This document shows positions 62,415 through 64,000 of a DNA stretch of 64,000 nucleotides, piece after piece (positions within the stretch are counted from its first letter, which is position 1; each line of letters begins with the position of its first letter). The notes beneath the pieces were generated by a model, which was given only the letters and a program-made list of their open reading frames with translations, did no database searches and had not been told where the DNA came from. The translations under genes and the position numbers were made by a program. Source of the DNA: Oceanidesulfovibrio marinus (GTDB lineage: Bacteria > Desulfobacterota > Desulfovibrionia > Desulfovibrionales > Desulfovibrionaceae); assembly GCF_013085545.1 (NCBI RefSeq), contig NZ_CP039543.1:186001-250000 (forward strand). Reading direction: 5' to 3'.

Positions 62415-62571
62415 GCGTTTCTCCGGGGGATCTTTTAATAAAACAGGGTGTTGGGCGACAAGTGCGCCATAGCTGGCTTTTTCAATACGAACCGTCTCGT
62501 AATATTATTCGGACGGGCTTGTCAACAGCCAGGGAATCGATCATGCTTCGGTCGCGAAGGAGATGATTTTC

Positions 62572-63162
62572 ATGACGAAACCAACGGCCGGCAGGCCGCG
62601 TAGCGAAGAATCACTGGCAGCAATCCTCAGGGCAACCAATGAGTTGTTGCGGGAACAAGGCCCCTGCGCCATGACTGTGGAGGGCATCGCCCGCCGCGCC
62701 GGCGTGGGCAAGCAGACCATCTACCGCTGGTGGCCCTCCAAGGCGGACGTCGTGCTGGAAGCGATCATGAAGCACGAGGATATGGCCATCATCGCGCCGG
62801 ATACCGGATCACTGCACGATGACCTGCACGAGTGTTTGCGACGGGTTGTCGCGACCTTCAGCGGTTGGGCGGGGTGCTACTTGCGATGCCTCATCGTCCA
62901 CGCTCAGATGGACGAGGCGTTCCGTGATCGCTTCCAGGACAACTTCGTCCAGCTGCAGCGCACGGTGCTGGACTCCGTCTTCGCCAAGGCAGGGGAGCGC
63001 GGCGAGATAAATCCCGAGGCAGACCTCGGCTTTGCGGACGACATGGTCTTCGGAATGGTGTGGTATAGGCTGCTCAACGGCCACGCCCCGCTCGACGATG
63101 GTTTTGCCGCCGAGCTTGCGACAGCAGTCCTTGCCTACATTCTTGGCTGTCCGTCGTCCTGA
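62572..63162 (+). CDS. TetR-family transcriptional regulator
   Basis: A 196-residue regulator. The N-terminal helix-turn-helix is in AMTVEGIARRAGVGKQTIYRWWPSKADVVLEAI; the C-terminal ligand domain has SGWAGCYLRCLIVHAQMDEAFRDRF. ATG 62572 was chosen over 62563, because GGAG lies 9 bases before it and directly abuts the earlier ATG. It probably represses the divergent nitroreductase gene in response to an aromatic or quinone-type ligand. Confidence 0.9.
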   Translation: MTKPTAGRPRSEESLAAILRATNELLREQGPCAMTVEGIARRAGVGKQTIYRWWPSKADVVLEAIMKHEDMAIIAPDTGSLHDDLHECLRRVVATFSGWAGCYLRCLIVHAQMDEAFRDRFQDNFVQLQRTVLDSVFAKAGERGEINPEADLGFADDMVFGMVWYRLLNGHAPLDDGFAAELATAVLAYILGCPSS

Positions 63163-63208
63163 TCCTGCAGAAGACGTCTTCCGTCGGTATTTCCCGATCA
63201 AACAAAAA

Positions 63209-63230
63209 GAGCCCGCCTTTCGGCGGGCTC
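63209..63230 (-). terminator. Terminator of cstA gene
   Basis: Perfect 9-bp arms GAGCCCGCC / GGCGGGCTC with a 4-base loop; on the minus strand followed by TTTTTGTTTG. It also lies downstream of the convergent TetR gene. Confidence 0.85.
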
Positions 63231-63258
63231 TCGTGCTTGCGATGGTTGCGCAGTGTCC

Positions 63259-64000
63259 CTACGCTGGGCTGCTGGGCACGCCGTTGCGGCAGCAGCGTCC
63301 CACATAAACCAGGAACAGGATGAGCGACGCGACGCCCGAGGCAACGCCGACTCCATTGGACAGCGCCGCGGGCAGATTGAGGCCGATGGGCGCCTGCAGG
63401 ATGAAGCTCACCACCACGGCGGTCATGAACACGGCCGGGATTGTGGCTATCCAGTGGAAGCGCTGGTTCTGGGCGAAGTAGATGGCCGAAGCCCACAGCA
63501 CCAGGGTCGCCAGGGTCTGGTTGGACCAGCCGAAGTAGCGCCAGATGATCGCGAAGTCCTGCGTGGAGATGACGAACGCGATGACGAACAGCGGGATGGC
63601 GATGAGCAGGCGCTTGGCTGCCTTGACCTGCGGGATGTTGAACGCGTCCGCCAGGATGAGGCGGGTGGAGCGGAACGCGGTGTCGCCGCTGGTGATGGGC
63701 AGCACGACAACGCCGAGGATGGCCAGGAAGCCGCCCACGTGGCCCAGCAGGGAGTTGCAGACCTCGTTGACCACGCCGGCCGGGGAGGCGGCGGCGATCA
63801 CGGACTGCATGGCGGCCGGGTTGTCATAGAAGGAGAGGCCGGCCGTGGCCCAGATCAGGGCGATGATGCCTTCCACGATCATGGCACCGTAGAACACCAT
63901 GCGGCCGCGGTTCTCATTCTGGATGCAGCGCGCCATAAGCGGCGACTGCGTGGAGTGGAAGCCGCTGATGGCGCCGCAGGACAGGGTGATGAACAGCAGC
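63259..64000 (-). CDS. cstA: Carbon starvation protein CstA, 3' part (runs off window)
   Basis: The C-terminal 246 codons of a membrane protein. The frame stays open to the window end: SGFHSTQSP precedes MARCIQNENRGRMVFYGAMIVEG, both CstA signatures. LPITSGDTAFRSTRLILADAFN and FGWSNQTLATLVLWA follow, with about five helices. CstA-family proteins take up peptides or pyruvate under carbon limitation. The start and the first half are beyond position 64000. Confidence 0.93.
   Translation of the reverse strand, partial: LLFITLSCGAISGFHSTQSPLMARCIQNENRGRMVFYGAMIVEGIIALIWATAGLSFYDNPAAMQSVIAAASPAGVVNEVCNSLLGHVGGFLAILGVVVLPITSGDTAFRSTRLILADAFNIPQVKAAKRLLIAIPLFVIAFVISTQDFAIIWRYFGWSNQTLATLVLWASAIYFAQNQRFHWIATIPAVFMTAVVVSFILQAPIGLNLPAALSNGVGVASGVASLILFLVYVGRCCRNGVPSSPA

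Overview
The window is about 64 kb of GC-rich bacterial chromosome. It looks like a sulfate-reducing or related anaerobic member of the Desulfovibrionales. This is an inference from the PSP1-metG neighbourhood, TRAP transporters, CCG-domain iron-sulfur oxidoreductases with a NarI-like anchor, and a complete glycine-reductase-type selenoprotein pathway. No rRNA or phylogenetic marker alignment was run.

Layout: (1) 1-9.5 kb is a housekeeping block on the + strand: a beta-CASP RNA hydrolase, rsmD, coaD, miaA, a TPR-SpoIID secreted protein, a PSP1/RicT-type protein and metG. (2) 9.9-10.1 kb is an initiator tRNA-Met with its promoter and terminator. (3) 10.1-23.5 kb is a glycine-reductase (grd) island, bracketed by two diverged copies of one sequence and carrying transposase- and phage-like debris at its right end. 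It has two divergent units around a sigma-54 activator gene: grdE-grdB-grdX-ykvI to the left and trxB-grdC-grdD-trxA-grdA to the right. Each unit has a good -24/-12 promoter and an AT-rich palindrome upstream. grdA and grdB each contain an in-frame UGA at the known selenocysteine site, so ordinary gene calling splits them. (4) 23.7-33.6 kb is a sugar-acid catabolic cluster: DHDPS-family aldolase, IclR regulator, TRAP transporter, split UxaA-type dehydratase, RhaT-family permease, Gfo/Idh dehydrogenase, lactonase-like amidohydrolase and 6-deoxysugar mutarotase. Its gene families match the L-fucose locus of Campylobacter jejuni. (5) 33.9-41.4 kb holds a CaiB/BaiF CoA-transferase, a MaoC dehydratase, a solute-binding-like protein without signal peptide, a NitT/TauT-type ABC importer and a GntR regulator.

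(6) 41.5-49.0 kb is a minus-strand operon: an acetate-family permease, GlcD-type FAD dehydrogenase, GlcF-type CCG protein, a membrane ETF:menaquinone-oxidoreductase-like protein, EtfB and EtfA. It probably oxidises a 2-hydroxyacid into the quinone pool. (7) 49.0-64 kb is mixed: a 349-bp stretch bounded by 28-bp inverted repeats, an ArsR-regulated ABC exporter, a catalase, a 1176-residue autotransporter, a soluble protein with Cache-like modules, an ABM monooxygenase, a ferredoxin-nitroreductase divergent from a TetR gene, and the 3' part of cstA running off the window end.

Functional reading: the grd system would reduce glycine (or sarcosine/betaine) to acetyl phosphate using electrons from NADPH through TrxB and TrxA. 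The fucose-like cluster would yield pyruvate and a lactaldehyde-type product. The ETF operon could oxidise lactate or a similar acid. No selA, selB, selC or selD gene was found here, so the selenocysteine machinery must lie elsewhere if grdA and grdB are expressed.
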